A DNA stretch of 6,136 bases, taken from NCBI GenBank assembly GCA_011046175.1, contig DSBB01000537.1, positions 1 through 6,136 on the forward strand, written 5' to 3'. This DNA is from Candidatus Hydrogenedentota bacterium. Lineage in GTDB: Bacteria > Hydrogenedentota > Hydrogenedentia > Hydrogenedentales > CAITNO01. Under the pieces are notes generated by a model. The model made no database searches. It worked only from the letters and a program-made list of their open reading frames with translations, and was not told where the DNA came from. Of this stretch, positions 5,550 to 6,136 are shown piece after piece. The translations under genes and the position numbers were made by a program. Every line of letters begins with the position of its first letter. Position 1 is the first letter of the stretch.

Positions 5550-5783
5550 ATGAACATGAACACAGTATCTGACACATTGAAAGCGGCGATTGAAAACAGT
5601 GGTTTATCCTATCAGGCGCTTGGAAAGGCCTGTGGTGTCAATCGGCTGGCCATATCACGGTTCGTTCAGGGCGCAACGTCCTTGCGCATGGATAAGGTGG
5701 ACATGCTCTGCACCTTCCTGGGACTTGAACTGAAACCGGTGTCACGCGTCGCCGGTCGCAATGTGAAGAGGAACAAGGCATGA
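5550..5783 (+). CDS. Cro/C1-type (XRE) helix-turn-helix regulator, 77 residues
   Basis: A single-domain lambda-repressor-like DNA-binding protein. Residues about 8-60 form the five-helix fold: LKAAIENSGLSYQALGKACG, with the recognition helix near VNRLAISRFVQG, then a conserved 'LRMDKVDMLCTFLGLEL' ending. The basic tail RVAGRNVKRNKA follows. It is close to the minimum size for the family, with no effector or oligomerisation domain. Two starts are possible: ATG 5550, with GGAAGA (5535-5540) nine bases before it, or ATG 5556, which coincides with the predicted transcription start. If the promoter is real, the upstream ribosome-binding site would not be transcribed from it and translation would be leaderless from 5556. 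The stop overlaps the integrase start (ATGA). Pairing of a tiny XRE gene directly before an integrase gene suggests control of integrase expression. Repressor versus activator cannot be told. Confidence 0.9.
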   Translation: MNMNTVSDTLKAAIENSGLSYQALGKACGVNRLAISRFVQGATSLRMDKVDMLCTFLGLELKPVSRVAGRNVKRNKA

Positions 5784-6136
5784 TTTATCGCAAGGGCTAT
5801 AAGCGACGTGATGGTTCAAAGGGATGGACCAAGGCGTACTATTGCCGCATCCGACAAGCGGATGGAACCCTGCGCGAATTTTCCACCGGGTGCCGGGACA
5901 AGGGGGCGGCCCGCCAGTGGGCGGCAGATAAGGCGAAGGAGCAGGAACGCATTGCGGCGGGAGTCGTACTCCCCGCGGAAATACAGACAGCGCGCCATGG
6001 GTGCGTGCCGTATTCGGAGATGGTCGGGGCTTTCGCTCAGAATATGACGGCGCGGGGATGCTCGGCCTCGCATGCAAAACGCACCAAGGCATATCTGGAA
6101 AATACGGGGAAAGAACTTGCTTGGCGTCTCTTGCAC
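5780..6136 (+). CDS. Tyrosine recombinase (phage-type integrase), N-terminal part, 3' end beyond window
   Basis: An uninterrupted frame from ATG 5780 to the last base (119 codons, no stop). It overlaps the XRE stop by four bases and has AAGAGGAA (5766-5773) six bases upstream. Residues 1-40 (MIYRKGYKRRDGSKGWTKAYYCRIRQADGTLREFSTGCRD) have the small beta-sheet arm-binding layout of integrases: 'Y-x-x-R-x-x-x-G-x-W', a 'Y-x-x-R-I-x-x-x-D-G' strand, and a 'x-x-S-T-G-x-x-D-K-x-A-A' turn. Residues 41-67 are a charged helix. From about residue 82 (YSEMVGAFAQNMTARG) begins the SAM-like core-binding domain, with the typical 'S-x-x-H-x-x-R-x-x-x-Y-L' segment. The catalytic R-H-R-Y domain lies outside the window, so activity cannot be judged. 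The gene faces out of the element, and an attachment site would be expected beyond its 3' end or at the far side of the element. Confidence 0.88.
   Translation, partial: MIYRKGYKRRDGSKGWTKAYYCRIRQADGTLREFSTGCRDKGAARQWAADKAKEQERIAAGVVLPAEIQTARHGCVPYSEMVGAFAQNMTARGCSASHAKRTKAYLENTGKELAWRLLH

Noticed and set aside
5742..6136. Minus-strand frames at the right edge (116 and 106 codons)
   Set aside because: They are antisense to the integrase frame, which has a ribosome-binding site, coupling overlap and clear family features.

Overview
The window looks like accessory DNA from a moderately G+C-rich bacterium. Every confident gene lies on the + strand. The left third is the C-terminal two-thirds of a type I restriction HsdR subunit in G+C-rich codons. 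The right part reads like one end of an integrative mobile element: an AlpA-type excisionase/regulator, a winged-helix replication-initiator-like protein followed by an iteron-like repeat array, a small Cro/C1-type regulator, and the start of a tyrosine recombinase that runs off the window. No 16S rRNA or core marker is present, so the host cannot be named. The short XRE gene coupled to an integrase gene recalls mobile elements of Planctomycetota/PVC-like and related environmental lineages, but that is only an impression.

Layout: (1) 3-2111, hsdR lacking its N-terminal nuclease domain because the window begins inside the gene, followed by a weak terminator-like hairpin. (2) 2303-3631, a visibly lower-G+C gene for a 442-residue protein of unknown function with its own ribosome-binding site. 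(3) 3618-3739, a compact regulatory block: a 16-bp direct repeat spanning the stop codon, two Rho-independent-type terminators in series, and a competing alternative stem. (4) 3827-4554, a coupled pair (ATGA overlap) of an 84-residue HTH protein and a 158-residue unknown protein. (5) 4568-5162, a candidate promoter, a 13-bp repeat pair, and a 166-residue winged-helix protein with a very basic tail. (6) 5163-5520, probably non-coding: five 18-bp repeat units (two of them overlapping as a near-palindrome), an AT-rich stretch, then a G-run structure. (7) 5521-6136, a strong consensus-like promoter, an XRE regulator, and a tyrosine integrase joined by another ATGA overlap.

How the genes may work together (inference): the AlpA-like protein and the integrase would control excision and integration. 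The winged-helix protein could bind the repeats just downstream and start replication of an excised circle, or autoregulate. The XRE protein would regulate the integrase it is co-transcribed with. HsdR belongs to a type I restriction-modification locus whose hsdM/hsdS genes would lie upstream. The 442-residue gene sits between the restriction gene and the element and could be defence cargo, but nothing in its sequence proves this. The most noteworthy signal is the iteron-like array directly after the Rep-like gene in an element that also carries an integrase.
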